A stretch of 64,000 nucleotides of DNA from Patiria miniata (GCF_015706575.1 NW_024037058.1:18745547-18809546); one strand, 5' to 3'; positions 48,790-58,958 are shown, counted from the first letter of the stretch. A program made the numbers and translations. The notes: generated by a model not told the origin, from the sequence alone.

Positions 48790-49637
48790 GTTCAAGAATC
48801 TGCAGTTTTGCACAAAACATTCTTGTGGGTACAATAAAATTTATTTCTATAAAGGTACCGATAACAACCCTGTTACTGCAAAAATGCGAATGTTATGAGC
48901 AGCGAACGTGTAGAACATGCTTCTATACATAGGTTAATCAGGCCCAACTGGCGTGGGTCAACTTTGCAATGTCACGACCATTTGTAATTAACATTCCTCG
49001 GTGCCACATCCAAATTTCAGTGAAAAGTTACCAATGCAGTCCGGTTCCCACGCGCAGCTGAGGGGTGATACAGTAACATGTAGCGTGCGGGCACCACCCT
49101 GACTGCTCTGTGGGTAAAATCAGTAAATTGATACGCCGGCTTATGGCAGTGCTGGGAGCTGGGGAGAGGGGTGGTGGCCGGTAGGGCGGGGTGGGGTGGT
49201 GGTGAAAGCTGGCGTGGGGTTGGAGTGGGGTGGGGGATTGGGGGTGGGGGGTGGGAGATGAGGGGGTGGGGGTTAGGGTTGAAGAATTCGCAATTCTTCA
49301 CTAAATATTCTTTCGGGTACAATAATTCGACGAAGGTTCCAGTAGTAACCTACTGCAAAAATGTGAATGTTTTGAGCAGTGAACATGTATGTACATGTAC
49401 ATCTACATACATGTAGGTTAATCAGGCCCGCGTGATGCAGGTCAACTTATGCAATGTCACGACCATTTATAATTAACATTCCTTGGTGCCACATCCAAAT
49501 TTCAGTAAAAAAGTTACCAATGCAGTCTGGTTCCCACGCGCAGCTGAGGGGTGATACAGTAACATGTAGCGTGCGGGCACCACCCTGACTGCTCTGTGGG
49601 GAAAATTGGTAAACTGATACGCCAGTTTATGGCAGCG
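48790..49637 (+). repeat. Direct duplication of a ~350-bp segment (period ~487 bp)
   Basis: Copy 1 (48790-49149) and copy 2 (49278-49635) share long stretches such as GGTGCCACATCCAAATTTCA and GGGTGATACAGTAACATGTA. The spacer between them (49150-49277) is a G-rich tract. The copies differ by scattered substitutions and short indels, so the duplication is not recent. The minus-strand frames here (49017-49322, 49473-49691) repeat the same peptide because of the duplication. Confidence 0.8.
49150..49277 (+). repeat. G-rich low-complexity tract between duplicate copies
   Basis: Irregular GGGGTGGTGG-type repeats on the plus strand. Confidence 0.8.
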
Positions 49638-51117
49638 ACGCAAATGTTTGCGCTGAACTTGTGACATTGTTAAATTTCCCGTCTCCATCAATTTAAATTT
49701 AGCTTATGGGACACATGGGTCGTTCTTTTTCCTTGGTGCCACTGCCGCGTCAAACTCCACTGACGATTGCCAAAAGGGTCAATTTAAAGAAGTCAGAAAT
49801 CATGAATGGGATACAAAGTTGCCGCTATGCCCCGTGACTGTTGTGGAAATCTTTGTCATTAACCCTTAGAACAATAACCCAACTGGCATCTCAATGTACA
49901 TGTTACACTTTTCAATCTTCTAGATAGGTGTCTCACAAAAAAATGAACTCTCAAAGCCCCCTCTTTTTTACAGCTTTTGAAAACATACCTCGCAAATATC
50001 GATACATATTTGCAGAGTACAGTTCCTTAGCTTTTCAACACCGAAAAACTCTTTCCAATCGGGTAAATATTTATTGAGTTACGGCCAATTGCAAACAAGT
50101 ACCAGCACGTGCGGCGCTAGGCCTATACGATCTTTACCCCGAACCAAAGTCGCCAAAACGCTTTACCCAAACACGAAGACAACCTCCAATTTAGGGTGTG
50201 AGGAGTGTGATTATGATTGTCCGGCGTGTCGGCCTGTGAATTGACTCCAAGGCGTGTGACACACCCTGGAGGCGTGACACTTAGGTCTGTGTTGTGATGT
50301 TGACTTCCCTCAAAAATTACATTTCCATAATTGTGAATTCCTTTTGAATTGTATAAGATCAAGTTCATAGCAAAAAACTGTCAAAATTGCATATTACAAT
50401 AAGTACATGTAACTGTTACTGACTAGGAAATATCTCCTTAAACCCCCGTCCCAACTTTGCTTGCTATTCAATGTTAAATAGCATCATAATTACAATGTGC
50501 GGTTGCAATCAAACTGATCCCGTAGCATGTATCTTCATTACGATGGCTGTCAGTTTTGCGGATCAAGCCAAGGAATTACACTGTCGTTGGCCGAGCTGAA
50601 AGGCTTAGGTGACCTTTGACATCCCAAAGCAAGCTCTGTCAATCCCAATCAGTATAATCTACCGAGTTATCACGGGAATATGATATTATAAAGGAAGAAA
50701 CAAAAATATTGGGAAAATATTATTTCAGGCGGGCCACGGTGGTTGATGATTGCGACAGCTGTTATGGTAGGGGATCAATGGTGCATTTCAATATTTTCAT
50801 GGCTTTCTGATCCAAAACCATAGGGTAACATAATAAATGGTTCCCTTCCTTTGCGGCTAATGTTTCGTTGCTACAAGACTGCACTTAGTGCCCCTTGTAC
50901 TTTGTCAATAGGGGGCGCTCTAACTCGCCACAGAGTGATCAAAAACAAAACCTCGAAACAGTGAGTAGAACTTTGTAATAAAGTTTTTTTAAAGGAATGC
51001 TTTTGTGGCTTGCTTTGATTACACCTGTTAAATGATGACCACTGCATGACATAATTTAAGAGAAAATTGTGACATGAGAAAAACCCAAGATCTAGAATAT
51101 TGACCGTGTAGGCAAGG
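49638..51117. other. Stretch with one possible exon
   Basis: Apart from 49974-50062 (listed separately), no gene or recognised repeat was found. Confidence 0.35.
49974..50062 (+). CDS. Possible 89-nt exon
   Basis: Preceded by a strong acceptor (CCCCCTCTTTTTTACAG) and followed by CGG/GTAAAT. One phase is open throughout: 2 nt and then 29 codons, starting FENIPRKYRYIF. The peptide is not recognised. The opposite strand also has an open frame here ending at a donor-like GAG/GTATGT, so the sense strand is uncertain and chance is possible. Confidence 0.25.
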
Positions 51118-51289
51118 CAGGGGTGTGAGTGACCACTGATAAAAGTAGCTGAAAACAGCTGAAAAAGGTGTTAAAAAGCTGAACTTTGGAAATCTCCTAT
51201 ACTTTTGTACACAGCAAGTGAAGGAAAAAAGCTGAAATCCAAAACAAAAAAGCTGAAATCAGCTTTAAAGCTGAGATTTCACACCCCTG
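51118..51289. mobile_element. Short hAT-like element (CAGGGGTGTGA ends)
   Basis: Starts CAGGGGTGTGAGTGA and ends with the complement of CAGGGGTGTGAAATC. The 11-bp termini are perfect inverted repeats. Both flanks contain GCAAGG, but offset by two bases, so the target duplication is unclear. The interior repeats AGCTGAAA-type words. The right end touches the 18-bp minisatellite. Confidence 0.65.
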
Positions 51290-51303
51290 CAAGGGTAAGG
51301 GTG

Positions 51304-51717
51304 GGGAAGGGTAGAGGGGTGGGGAAGGGTAGAGGGGTGGGGAAGGGTAGAGGGGTGGGGCAGGGTAGAGGGGTGGGGAAGGGTAGAGGGGTGGGGAAGG
51401 GTAGAGGGGTGGGGAAGGGTAGAGGGGTGGGACAGGGTAGAGGGGTGGGGCAGGGTAGAGGGGTGGGGAAGGGTAGAGGGGTGGGGAAGGGTAGAGGGGT
51501 GGGGAAGGGTAGAGGGGTGGGGCAGGGTAGAGGGGTGGGGAAGGGTAGAGGGGTGGGGAAGGGTAGAGGGGTGGGGCAGGGTAGAGGGGTGGGGAAGGGT
51601 AGAGGGGTGGGGCAGGGTAGAGGGGTGGGGAAGGGTAGAGGGGTGGGGAAGGGTAGAGGGGTGGGGCAGGGTAGAGGGGTGGGGAAGGGTAGAGGGGTGG
51701 GGCAGGGTAGAGGGGTG
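51304..51717 (+). repeat. 18-bp G-rich minisatellite, 23 units
   Basis: The unit is AGGGTAGAGGGGTGGGGA, with a two-state A/C variant near its end. Because 18 is a multiple of three, several frames stay open on both strands, giving long glycine-rich or Pro/Ser/Thr-rich translations that are not genes. The G strand is consistently the plus strand. Confidence 0.95.
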
Positions 51718-51893
51718 GGGATTTTGGGAAGGGGTGGGGATTTCAGAGGTGGAGAGTTTGGGTAACGATGGGGGGCTAGTATTGAGGACATGGTTCGGAA
51801 GAACAAGCCTCACAATAATGGAAATGAGAAGTTCAGTTTATTCCAGGCAATACTAATTGTGCCTGTGTGTGCCCTGAGCACCTGAACAGAATG

Positions 51894-52189
51894 TAGTGCT
51901 GTGTATCTTTTTAATCATTTATGTTTGGATTATTCTTACTTGTATCGTCAGACCCCCGAAAGGTACGCTGTCCTTTTTCTACGCATTTACCTTCAATTTG
52001 TGTGTGACTACGCGCGTGCGTATGCAAGCGTTACCTGCGCAGATAATGGAGGGTCAAGGATACTTGATTGAATATTTGCATATCCGTGGACGCATTTCAT
52101 CATCTCCTTGAGACCACTCGCATTTTTCGAATATCGTATGATTGGTTGATGATCGAAATTTGAGTATTCGGCATATTCGGGCAGCCTTA
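51894..52189. mobile_element. hAT-like miniature element with perfect target duplication
   Basis: The 8-mer ACAGAATG is present exactly at 51886-51893 and 52190-52197. The ends are TAGTGCTGTGTATC and the complement of TAAGGCTGCCCGAATATGCC. The right part, rich in TATTCG and GGTTGATGAT, matches the right part of the element at 12040-12558, so the two belong to one family. No coding capacity. Confidence 0.85.
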
Positions 52190-52197
52190 ACAGAATG

Positions 52198-53001
52198 CAT
52201 ATTTCCAAAAATCTGAAGTACACAACAAAAAGCCACAATAACCAACGCTACTGCTATACTGAACATTTGGCTATAATGAACATCTCTGTTGGCTCCCAAG
52301 TTCAATTAAGTCTTGAAAGCAGAAACTCACTGTAACATGCTACCACTATGGGCTCTTTGAGTCCGTGTACAAGTACCCCCTCAAGGATAAGGGAGAGTTG
52401 GGGGACAGGGTTGAGACCACTTGGAGTGACATTTGAACGCATTACTGACGACGCCTGACGCTCAGGCAAAGACATTGTTGCTTTATGCACATCCAGAATA
52501 TAATTAGTTGTGCACATTTCACGCTATACGCGCACGAACCAGTACACGCACGCGATGTCCCGTCCACGGGGCTCTCAAAAGTGGTAAAAAGTGCACAGCA
52601 GACCCATACTGAACAATCTCTTTTGGTACTTTCACATTTGTTAAAGCCAAGTTTTAGGCTTTCAAAGTCTGGACACAACAACATGTACACTAAAATTCCA
52701 TTCATTAGATCTTAACAAAAAAATCTTTGGCTCTAGAATTATGTCATCCATACATGGGTCATACATGGGTCATACATGTATTTATACGTCTGCAGGAATT
52801 TGGGACCATACTGCAAGAACATGGGAACCCGTCTGAAAAATTCCCCACAGCGAACTGACCCAACTGTATCAAAACCGAGAGATTGATTTTTTATAATCAT
52901 GAGGTCACCTAGGTCATCAGGGGTTAAACTTGAATCCAGCAGCCCCCATAACTCACTGAATTTGGTCTCCAAGAAAAATCTCTGAAAAATTCTCTCATGG
53001 C
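52198..53001. other. Unannotated stretch
   Basis: A short GTCATACATGG-type repeat lies near 52747-52777. Otherwise only unrecognised short frames. Confidence 0.35.
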
Positions 53002-53728
53002 TATAGGGTCATTCCATGCCAACTCAACAAATGGTGCACACCATCACCTCTTGGATTTTTTTCTTTTTTGGTGTACTGAAAGATACTTAGGAGAAATGCA
53101 AATTCTGAAAATTTGGGGTCTCTACGACTTTTCGTTCTTGCGCAACAGCATTTTGAAATTTGAGGTGGGCGGGGCTAAAAGTGCGTCGCGTCAAGAAATT
53201 CAATGTTTAAAGGGCCATATATTTAAAACTATACCCCCCAGACATTTCAAACTTGGTAATCTGGGCTACTTTTTGCTGTAGATTTCAAATATTTAAACAG
53301 AAAGAAAGTAGCTTGTTTCATTTTTAAGTTAAAGGGGCCCCAAAATGGCCCAAAACTCATCTGGACCAATGTTCGGGGGGGTGTAAGTCAAAAATTTAAA
53401 ATATTTTTTTCACCAAATTTTTTGCCTGTAATAGCCCCCAATTGAAACTACTTTCATGTAAAATCTTACACTTATATTAACTTCATTGAATGAGATATAG
53501 CCCTTGCAAAAAGCAAATTGTTTATTTTTACGATAACTTGACCCCCCCAAAAACCAACGTCAGACATTCCGCACCAAATTTTGCTTCACATATGTTTGAG
53601 GTTGGTCCTTAGTGAAGTCCTCTGAAAAGTTTCATGTTGGTGTCTAAATGTCTTCAGTAGATAGCTGGGCTTTATAATGAGTCTATATCTTACGGTGCTG
53701 GTTCCGTAACATACAAGTACACGTACAT
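53002..53728 (+). repeat. Left inverted arm of the 53004-55248 element
   Basis: Pairs with 54517-55250. The inner boundary lies near CGGTGCTGGTTCCGTAACAT. Confidence 0.85.
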
Positions 53729-55248
53729 AGAATAAAACAGCAGTTGGTACATAAAGAATAAGTTGGGTATGAAACTTAGCTTACATTTGTACATGTAGAC
53801 AGTTGATATAATTGTTTACAGTTTCACAGGTGAAATTATGCATTCCTTGTGATGTAGTTTTGATGAAGTTGAATGAGTTGCATGATGGTTGGCTCACTAA
53901 GTTTGTATTGCCTTCCACCGCTATGTAGAAGTTCTGGTGTTGGTACGCAACACAACACATCAACAAATGGAATGTTACATTTATCCTCTCTTTGTGGCCA
54001 ATAGAGAGTATTTGTTGATTCCGTCCTGTACATGAAGCAGACATACACATCCTCATGAAGTTGTGATACATCTTCTACAATAGCAATGTACCAAACATCA
54101 TCATAGACCACACAAACATATTTTCCTGGGTTGAGGTCAGCTGCTACAATTGGTGCATGATGAGTTTGCACATGCAACTCCTTGGATGAACTAGGTTTCC
54201 CCTTATCCATAATGAAAACTAAGATCAATCAGGTTAAAACCATAGACCCTCTACTCAAACTGAATCACTTCTCTTTGGTTCAGGTTATGCTATACTATGT
54301 TGTGCAAGTGAGAACTGGTTAATTACTACATACATGACATGCATGCTGTGTGATGAGCACATGGAAAGAATAAGACTCTCAAGTCATTTAACCTAATTTG
54401 CATATAATGCACACATAGGTCTACAAGCAACTGTTTATTGAGCAGGAAATGGGTAATCTTGACCCAAGTCTTTCAACAGTCGGGGGATTTTGTTGTGCTG
54501 GTTCCGTAAAATACAAGTACATGTACATGCACATGTATGTTACTGAACCTGCAGCGTCATAAGATATAGACTCTTTATAAAGCCCAGCTATCCACTGAAG
54601 AAATTAAGACACCAACATGAAACTTTTCAGAGGACTTCACTAAGGACCAACCTCAAACATATGTGAAGCAAAATTTGGTGCGGAATGTCTGACGTTGGTT
54701 TTTGGGGGGGTCAAGTTGTCGTAAAAATAAACAATTTGCTTTTTGCAAGGGCTATATTTCATTCAATGAAGTTAATATAAGTGTAAGATTTTACATGAAA
54801 GTAGTTTCAATTGGGGGCTATTACAGGCAAAAAATTTGGTGAAAAAAATATTTTAAATTTTTGACTTACACCCCCCCGAACATTGGTCCAGATGAGTTTT
54901 GGGCCATTTTGGGGCCCCTCTAACTTAAAAATGAAACAAGCTACTTTCTTTCTGTTTAAATATTTGAAATCTACAGCAAAAAGTAGCCCAGATTACCAAG
55001 TTTGAAATGTCTGGGGGGTATAGTTTTAAATATATGGCCCTTTAAACATTGAATTTCGTGACGCGACGCACTTTTGGCCCCGCCCACCTCAAATTTCAAA
55101 ATGCTGTTGCGCAAGAACGAAAAGTCGTAGAGACCCCAAATTTTCAGAATTTGCATTTCTCCTAAGTATCTTTCAGTACACCAAAAAAGAAAAAAATCCA
55201 AGAGGTGATGGTGTGCACCATTTGTTGAGTTGGCATGGAATGACCCTA
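53004..55248 (-). mobile_element. Long-inverted-repeat DNA transposon (~2.2 kb)
   Basis: The left arm (53002-53728) and right arm (54517-55250) are inverted copies of about 730 bp with only scattered differences by eye. The termini read TATAGGGTCATTCCATGCC and its complement. TA (or TATA) is present at both outer edges, so the target duplication is TA or TATA; the superfamily is undetermined. Each arm contains the same ~77-codon frame, which is simply duplicated DNA. The ~790-bp centre carries a minus-strand frame (53836-54210) described separately. High arm identity suggests recent mobility or arm-to-arm gene conversion. Confidence 0.8.
53836..54210 (-). CDS. Transposon-borne frame with SH3/Tudor-like C-terminal domain
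   Basis: From the ATG at 54208-54210 the frame encodes about 124 residues starting MDKGKPSSSK. An acceptor-like CTTAG lies a few bases upstream, so it could instead be the last exon of a longer spliced gene. Residues from about 30 on (GKYVCVVYDDVWYIAIVEDV, then FMYR, WPQREDKCNIPF and LHSGGRQYKLS) follow the pattern of a small beta-barrel domain that I associate with C-termini of DNA-transposon-derived proteins (recalled, not searched). No catalytic DDE residues are in this fragment. Its position between the arms, on one strand, suggests it is the remnant of the element's own protein. Confidence 0.45.
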   Translation of the reverse strand: MDKGKPSSSKELHVQTHHAPIVAADLNPGKYVCVVYDDVWYIAIVEDVSQLHEDVYVCFMYRTESTNTLYWPQREDKCNIPFVDVLCCVPTPELLHSGGRQYKLSEPTIMQLIQLHQNYITRNA

Positions 55249-55250
55249 TA
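54517..55250 (-). repeat. Right inverted arm of the 53004-55248 element
   Basis: Inverted copy of 53002-53728; the outer end reads GGCATGGAATGACCCTATA. Confidence 0.85.
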
Positions 55251-55544
55251 ATTCTTTAAAGCCGTGCGATTTCAAAGAGAAAGTAAGTTCTGCGTCAGGG
55301 TTTCTAGTGGGGTTGGACTAGGGGGTGTACAGGGAGGGTTAATAGTGAACCCCCTGCTGAACTTTGGGGATTTGAGCACAAGAATGTGAAACTTTTTTTT
55401 AAGGGGCCTCTAGATGCAAATGTTTCGGATTTGGTCCGGAGACTCAAATAACTTTGAGAACTGCGGTAAATTCAAAAAGTCTCCAATTTCAAAGTGATAT
55501 TTTTTTTGTCTGATTCAGCATGTTGGGTAGTCTATGGAATGTCC
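55251..55544. other. Unannotated stretch
   Basis: No recognised feature. Confidence 0.35.
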
Positions 55545-55710
55545 GCTTGCACACAAATGTCTGTGATATTCGCGCTGATTCGTCGATTAATCATGCAAAC
55601 CAAGACTGCGTCTTGACCTCCAGATTCTGACCATTCAGCAGGCGCCTTCTATCCGGCCTTCTGTAACTCATCGTTGTATCACAAAAACACGGCAGCCAAA
55701 TTGACCCATG
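55545..55710 (+). repeat. Dispersed ~165-bp repeat, copy 2
   Basis: Relative of 22040-22205 in the same orientation; see that entry for landmarks. Confidence 0.6.
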
Positions 55711-56009
55711 TGTACACCTCAAAAAAGTTTTGCTAATCGTTTACAAATTTATCTGCTAGGCAGCGATTTCTAATTAGGAGTTTCATGTAATGCCTGATGT
55801 TTCGCAGAACCTTCAAAAGTGCTACAGGATGTGCAGCCTGTCTTTAGCAGTCTCTTGTTTTGTTTTATTTTGGGGTTTGTCAAGTTCCTGAGGGAACTGG
55901 CTTGTTTGTTGGTGTTTATTTGTGAGAGGGTAGCAGGTTGGACCCACAATGCAGGCCTGACAAGTTGTAAATCACAGACAGGATAACTATGGACCAAGGT
56001 GGGAGGGAT

Positions 56010-56620
56010 CCCATCCAAGAGACATGCCATCTGTGGGGGTTTGTATTCTTCTATTGCCCCTGTCCAAGGGCACTAGTGATGGTTTATCTCTCATAAAATA
56101 TTGTGAAGGAAATGCAAAGCATTGTGGGTAACTGTCACGATCCGTGTGCATGCATGGCTGTGGTGGGAGGGAGATATTTTGCCATCTGTGGGAGTTTCTT
56201 TCTTCATTCATCTATTACCCCTGTCCAAGGGCACTAGTGACAGTTCATCTCCCCCAAAATATTGGGAAGGAAATGCAAAACATTGTGGGTAACTGTCACG
56301 ATCCGTGTGCATGCATGGCTGTGGTGGGAGGGAGATATTTTGCCATCGGTGGGAGTTTCTTTTTTCGTTCATCTATTACCCCTGTCCAAGGACACTAGTG
56401 ATGGCTTATCTCCCACAAAATATTGGGAAGGAAATGCAAAGCATTGTGGGTAACTGTCACGATCCGTGCGCATGCATGGCTGTGGTGGGAGGGAGATATT
56501 TTGCCATCTGTGTGAGTTTCTGTTTTCATTCATATATTGCCCCTGTCCAAGGGTACTAGTGATGGTTTATGTCTCACAGAATATTATGCAGGAAATGTAC
56601 AGCATTGTGGTTATTATACT
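56010..56620 (+). repeat. 161-bp tandem array, ~3.7 units
   Basis: Landmark CTGTCCAAGG recurs at 161-bp spacing (56060, 56221, 56382, 56542). Units share CCATCTGTGGGAGTTTC, GCATGCATGGCTGTGGTGGG and GCATTGTGGGTAACTGTCAC. The last partial unit is the most diverged. Open frames at 56144-56705 repeat one peptide in three phases because 161 is not a multiple of three, which argues against coding. Confidence 0.9.
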
Positions 56621-56624
56621 GCCA

Positions 56625-57068
56625 CAATGTACATGTATGTGCATACATTCTATCCACATGCGTTGTGAGCAGACAGTACAGAAGACCCAGTTCACCGAAA
56701 TTTAAATAATTTTAAGAGCTGCATGCAGGAAATGTACCAAATTTATATAGTGCCTAATTTGAAAGCAGAAAGCCCTTGCGAACATGTGTACCCATTGAAA
56801 TGTGCTCCTACTGATCGAAAGTACTATTAGTTGTACTTTTACTTGTGGAAATGTACTTGCACTCATATTTGAGGCAAAGTACTCGTACTTGTACTCATAC
56901 TCTATGGAAATGTACTCAACTACATGTGCAACACTGGTATCAACTTGAAAACTAAGAGTTGGCCTCATATTGAAAATGCTCTCAGTATACACGATGATAT
57001 CCAGACTGAGAAATGTAATAATTTTTTCACAACATCAATACTGTTTGTAACAATCCAAATAGCGCATT
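56625..57068. other. Unannotated stretch with possible hAT remnant
   Basis: 56800-56938 contains GTACTCGTACTTGTACTC-type words and ends GCAACACTG, like the right end of the 47679-48342 element, but no partner end or duplication was found. Confidence 0.35.
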
Positions 57069-57072
57069 TTAA

Positions 57073-57588
57073 AGCGAAGATACAACATTTGCAAACATCA
57101 AAGAACGGAATGATCAAATTATCACGTAATACCTTACTGAATTGTTAGGGAATGACAGTCTAAAGCATCCTTTAAAACCGTGGCTCCTGGTGTGTTGTCA
57201 TTTTCAAGAAAAAGTGTATTTTTCCAATGCTGGTTGGCCGACCAGCGTTGGAGAAAACTGGCTTTTTTCAAAAACTGTTCCTACTTTTTCATATTTAGTT
57301 ATTCTAAATTTCCTTTGCAATTGATTACACACCTGTGAAGGGGTTCAAGCTTGCTAGACTTATTCTCTGACCTTACAATTCCCCGAAGTGTATTAATCGC
57401 TCTGTTTCATCTTAAGTGGGGTCAGGGAACCAGACTACAAGAATATGATAGGTTTTCTTGGTTTTTCCAGCATCTACAAGCCCAAAACGTGAATGAAGTC
57501 AGTTTAACAATATTTTCTATAACATGCTAATCCTCCAAATCCATTTATTTCTGAAAATTGCAGCAAAAGCAGATGTTGTACATTCCCT
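57073..57588 (+). mobile_element. TTAA-flanked miniature element, copy 2
   Basis: TTAA lies at 57069-57072 and 57589-57592. The terminal motif (AGxGAATATACAACATTTGC-like) occurs at both ends, and the interior carries the family palindrome near 57221-57254. It matches copy 1 (1-471) in the same orientation. The right TTAA is shared with copy 3, giving a tail-to-tail pair. Confidence 0.8.
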
Positions 57589-57592
57589 TTAA

Positions 57593-58105
57593 AGGGAATA
57601 TACATCATTTGCTTTTGCTGTAATTTTCAGAAATGGATGGAATTGGGGGGTTTGAAATATATAGCAAATATAGTTACACTGACTTTTTTGAGGTTTTGGG
57701 TTCGAAAATGCTATAAAAACCAAGAAAAACGATCATTTTCCTGTAGTCTGGTTCCCTGACTCCATATAAGAGGAACAGAGCAGTATACATACATTGGGGA
57801 ATTGTAAGGTCAGGGAACCAGTCTAGCTGGCTCGTACCCGTTCATAGGTTTGTAATCGATTGCAAACAAGTGCGATGGTCAATTGGGGCCAGTATTTGAA
57901 AAAAAGCCAGTTGTTTCCAACGCTGACCGGCCGATCAGCGTTGGAAATTGATACAAAAATACCACTTTTCTTGAAAATGACAGTATACCAGGTGCCATGA
58001 TTTTACAGGATGCTTTATACTGTCATTCACTAACAGTCCAGCAAGGTATTTCAAAATGATTTGGTAGTTTTATTTTTTGATGTTTGCAAATGTTGTATTA
58101 TCCCT
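57593..58105 (-). mobile_element. TTAA-flanked miniature element, copy 3 (inverted)
   Basis: Begins right after TTAA with AGGGAATATACATCATTTGC and ends with the complement of AGGGATAATACAACATTTGC before TTAA at 58106-58109. It is the inverted counterpart of copy 2, so 57069-58109 forms a ~1-kb near-palindrome. Confidence 0.8.
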
Positions 58106-58318
58106 TTAAGTTGCTCTGAAAAAGGCAGCGGCAAGCAAATGAAACTAACGTGGTGGGATCATTACCTGTTAACAGGACAGAGTTACAATTCGTGCATTAT
58201 TGATGCCGAGTTGATCTGATCTATCTCCTTCACCTCTCAACCCGGTGCCATTTTAAGCTTCGTTTTGCTTGCTTCATGTAAAGAAAGAGTAAAGACAAAG
58301 ACATCACGCGCCACTTAC

Positions 58319-58399
58319 TTGTTCAGGAGTGACAGGTGACTGCTCCAATGCGGTAGGCCTCTCCATGTCATTGTGGATGAACTTGATGCGACGTTGGGT
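58319..58399 (-). CDS. Likely 81-nt internal exon of an unidentified gene
   Basis: On the minus strand a strong acceptor (pyrimidine tract ending TTTTCTTTTCAG) is followed by 81 nt and a perfect donor, CAA/GTAAGT. The length is a multiple of three. One frame reads 27 codons without a stop, starting TQRRIKFIHNDMERP. A second frame is also open and the third has a stop. It sits in non-repetitive DNA between mobile elements, as an exon in a large intron would. I do not recognise the protein. No neighbouring exon could be linked to it with confidence, so the gene's identity and the reading phase are inferred. Confidence 0.4.
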
Positions 58400-58669
58400 C
58401 TGAAAAGAAAAGAAACAAAACAGAAACAAAATAAGATTGATGACAAATCAAAGACTAAAAGATTGTATGAAGTGTTGATGAAAGATAGCTAAAAAGGGAT
58501 GGGGCCTATAGCTAAAAGAAGGGATAAAGAAGGGAACAATATTTGTAATGGCTTTTTTTATTTGCTAGCTTCTTCTTTGAAATGACCTTGTAATCTGGTT
58601 GATGCAGGGTAGGGAAATGGGGTGGGTGGGGCCAAGATAGATTTGGGAGGGGATTAGTCAAATATTTAA
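58400..58669. other. Non-repetitive flank, no feature seen
   Basis: If 58319-58399 is an exon, this is intron sequence upstream of it on the minus strand. Confidence 0.3.
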
Positions 58670-58677
58670 GTGTGCAT

Positions 58678-58958
58678 CATGGGCGTCGCCAGGATTTTTT
58701 CCAGGGGGGGGGGGGGAAGCAGATTTTTCCCCAAAATTCCTAAACTTTTTCATTACTTTCACAATTTATCATTTTTCCGAGCGTGAGCAGGGGAGCATTT
58801 GCCCTAACACCCCCCCATCAAATTAACAGCAATATGGCTTCACACCTCTTTTTTTCTTTTTTTTCTCCCTTTTTCCTTTTTTTTCTTTTTTTTGTTTTCC
58901 GGGGGGGGGGGGGGGGGGGGCAAACGCCCCCTTGCCCAACCCCCTTGCAACGCCCATA
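58678..58958 (-). mobile_element. hAT-like miniature element (CATGGGCGTCGC family), perfect target duplication
   Basis: Left end CATGGGCGTCGCCAGG and right end CCTTGCAACGCCCATA. The 8-mer GTGTGCAT is present exactly at 58670-58677 and 58959-58966, giving a 281-bp element. It is the inverted relative of 40655-40941: both have G-runs near each end and a purine/pyrimidine tract in the middle. No coding capacity. Confidence 0.9.

Noticed and set aside
51205..51813. Glycine-rich and Pro/Ser/Thr-rich proteins of 175-186 residues on both strands
   Set aside because: They are translations of the 18-bp minisatellite; the unit length is a multiple of three, so several frames stay open without selection.
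56144..56705. Repeated 63-84-codon frames with the same peptide
   Set aside because: They arise from the 161-bp tandem array, and the same peptide appears in different phases, so no continuous protein exists.
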